From: Candolleomyces eurysporus
Taxonomy: Eukaryota; Basidiomycota; Agaricomycetes; Agaricales; Psathyrellaceae
Assembly (NCBI GenBank): GCA_027579435.1
Contig: JANBPK010001340.1
Coordinates: 1-22,372 of the forward strand
DNA length: 22,372 nt
Direction of reading: 5' to 3'
Below the pieces are notes generated by a model. That model did no database searches. It had not been told where the DNA came from and worked only from the letters and a program-made list of their open reading frames with translations. The position numbers and the translations under genes are program-made. Shown here in pieces: positions 20,882 to 22,372 of this stretch (its first letter is position 1; each line of letters starts with the position of its first letter).

Positions 20882-22372
20882 CGTGGCAAGTGACGGGAGT
20901 TGGGTCCAAGACAGAAGTCAAATGGGAAGGGGAAAAGAAAAGGAATGGACGAGGAAAAGCTAGTGCAGGAGTTCGAGGGGACTTCTATAACTTCCTGGAA
21001 AGCTCCGTTCGCCATCTCCAATAAAATAAGTAGCGACCCTGCATAGCTGGCAGGACAGCGGTGGAAATTGCTCCAAATGGATTAGACAGCGAGCGTCTAG
21101 AAACGGCGTTACGGCAAGGTTTAAAATTGTTTTGGCTTCCTTCGATTGTCGTTCTCCGTCCCATCAGAAGACCACCCTGGCTTTGGTGCCGCTGTCGTCC
21201 CCGAAAGCGATAAGGCGTGCCGAATCCATGCCAGCATGTTGTATTGCCCTCAGCTTGGGTGGATACCAAGTGGAAACAGAGGAAGGATGCTCTTCTTGTC
21301 TCGGCCACCCTGATTAGCGATAGTGATCTTCGGGCCGATGTGCAGGTGCAAACAGTTACAGAGTCGCTCGCCTGGCGTTAGCGACAAGTGAACCTGCGAC
21401 CGTTGTGCATGAAATGGATTTACTGTGACCTGTGGGGGATGGCTTCAGACTTGAATGTATCGAAACTGTGTGTTCTGCTAGAGCCAGAGCCTGAACCAAG
21501 CCTGGACTTCCAGGGTGCAAACCGACGTGCCTGAACGAAGTCTGGAACGGTTTAGGCTTCTTTTGACAAAGTCCCTAGAAGTGTCCAGGACAGATTGCGA
21601 CGTAGCACGGGCTTCGCGCTGACCTTTGCTATGGATGCTGCCGAATATAGCAGCCGGTCGCCTGCAAAAACTCCACTTCTACCCTCGGCTGTGGTAGATC
21701 ATGAATCATGATGACGAACGGAAGCTTCTTCAAAAATAAATCAAGTCAAAATACGTGCCTACTTTCCCGAAGGCCCTCCCTCTCCTCTCTAGGAAGTGGA
21801 CAGGACCATTATTCGTTATCCAAATAGTATAGACAAGGAAGGCAGAAGGTGGGGCCAAGGTGACAGTTGGACAACGTTCGCAGTTTTCGGCACCCAGCCA
21901 TGAGAACCTCCAAATGGGGTATGGCACGGTAACCATATGATAGAATCTATCATCAAATTGTGAATGAAGCAGATCGTCCCAGATCGTCCCGCGTGGGTAC
22001 GAACGAAATAATTGAATAAACTTAGTCTCCTCACCTGCAAGAATCTGAAACCCAGCCGTTTCGACTATCCTTGAGAACGAATGAGCCGCTGGAGACCGCG
22101 AGCGGCACGAGTACGGAGCCCTGGCCCGTCATCAAAGATTGAAGTGTCAGGTGGCGCTCCACACAGGGCCAGATGTGGGCATGAATNAAAAACAACTAAA
22201 TCAAGATCAGTGGACTCTTTTGACGGAATTATATTGAGTTTCCTCTGACCTGGCTCGTCACATAGCCGCCCTAGCTGAACCAAAGACTCTTGCGTATCTT
22301 TCGGCGAGCAAAAAGCCAAGTCAAGATCTGAAGTCACAAATGCAAGGCTTGGCAACTAAGGGTTACGCTACG
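20882..22372. other. Upstream region of the DUF6534 gene and unassigned sequence
   Basis: The first 100 nt contain a pyrimidine-rich tract on the minus strand (listed separately), as expected for a promoter. Beyond that I recognise no gene. Frames at 20985-21308, 21730-22040 and 22065-22355 (minus) are short and unsupported. One N lies at 22186. Small local repeats occur: AGATCGTCCC in tandem at about 21971-21990, and the related strings GCCTGAACCAAGCCTGGA and GCCTGAACGAAGTCTGGA near 21489 and 21532. Confidence 0.45.
20921..20948 (-). promoter_or_regulatory. Pyrimidine-rich tract upstream of the DUF6534 start
   Basis: On the minus strand this reads as an almost uninterrupted C/T stretch (CCATTCCTTTTCTTTTCCCC) about 40-70 nt before the ATG. 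Such tracts are common just upstream of transcription starts in basidiomycete genes. I saw no TATA box nearby. Confidence 0.35.

Noticed and set aside
1..22372. CRISPR array, rRNA, bacterial operon or intact transposon
   Set aside because: No spaced repeats, no rRNA-like sequence, no bacterial gene order and no recognisable transposase or reverse transcriptase on either strand.

Overview
The window looks like nuclear DNA of a mushroom-forming basidiomycete (Agaricomycetes). Genes are broken by many short introns of about 46-68 nt with GT..AG borders. Recognisable families are typical of that group: a PVL-type beta-propeller lectin pair, a GMC (AA3) flavo-oxidoreductase, a Zn2Cys6 regulator and a DUF6534 multi-pass membrane protein. 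There is also one nuclear tRNA-Val. I see no prokaryotic signals and no intact transposon.

Layout. 1-1880: no recognised gene, but one candidate minus-strand exon with good splice borders. 1890-5945: a tandem duplication of about 1.9 kb whose two units each carry a minus-strand gene for a seven-bladed lectin resembling the Psathyrella velutina lectin (PVL). 5946-8029: weak small ORFs, the best a two-exon candidate at 7046-7295. 8030-9966 (minus): Zn2Cys6 transcription factor in two exons. 9967-13770: mostly unexplained, with a possible spliced small gene at about 11660-12138. 13832-16295 (plus): secreted GMC oxidoreductase in 12 exons. 16503-16575: tRNA-Val(UAC). 16582-18769: nothing recognised. 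18770-20881 (minus): DUF6534 membrane protein, which I resolve into 21 exons. 20882-22372: nothing recognised apart from the upstream region of that gene.

The genes do not form an obvious pathway or cluster. The oxidoreductase is probably extracellular (signal peptide), the lectins have no signal peptide, the regulator should be nuclear, and the DUF6534 protein is membrane-bound. The main results are: (1) the lectin pair, in which a 25-nt first exon plus a short intron is needed to supply the N-terminal strands that close the seventh blade; (2) an extremely intron-dense DUF6534 gene with exons down to 9 nt; and (3) two otherwise intact genes that are each broken by exactly one extra base in a run of seven C, which looks like a shared homopolymer sequencing error and not true pseudogenes.

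All splice models here were built by eye from reading frame, GT/AG borders and family resemblance. No alignment or transcript data were available.
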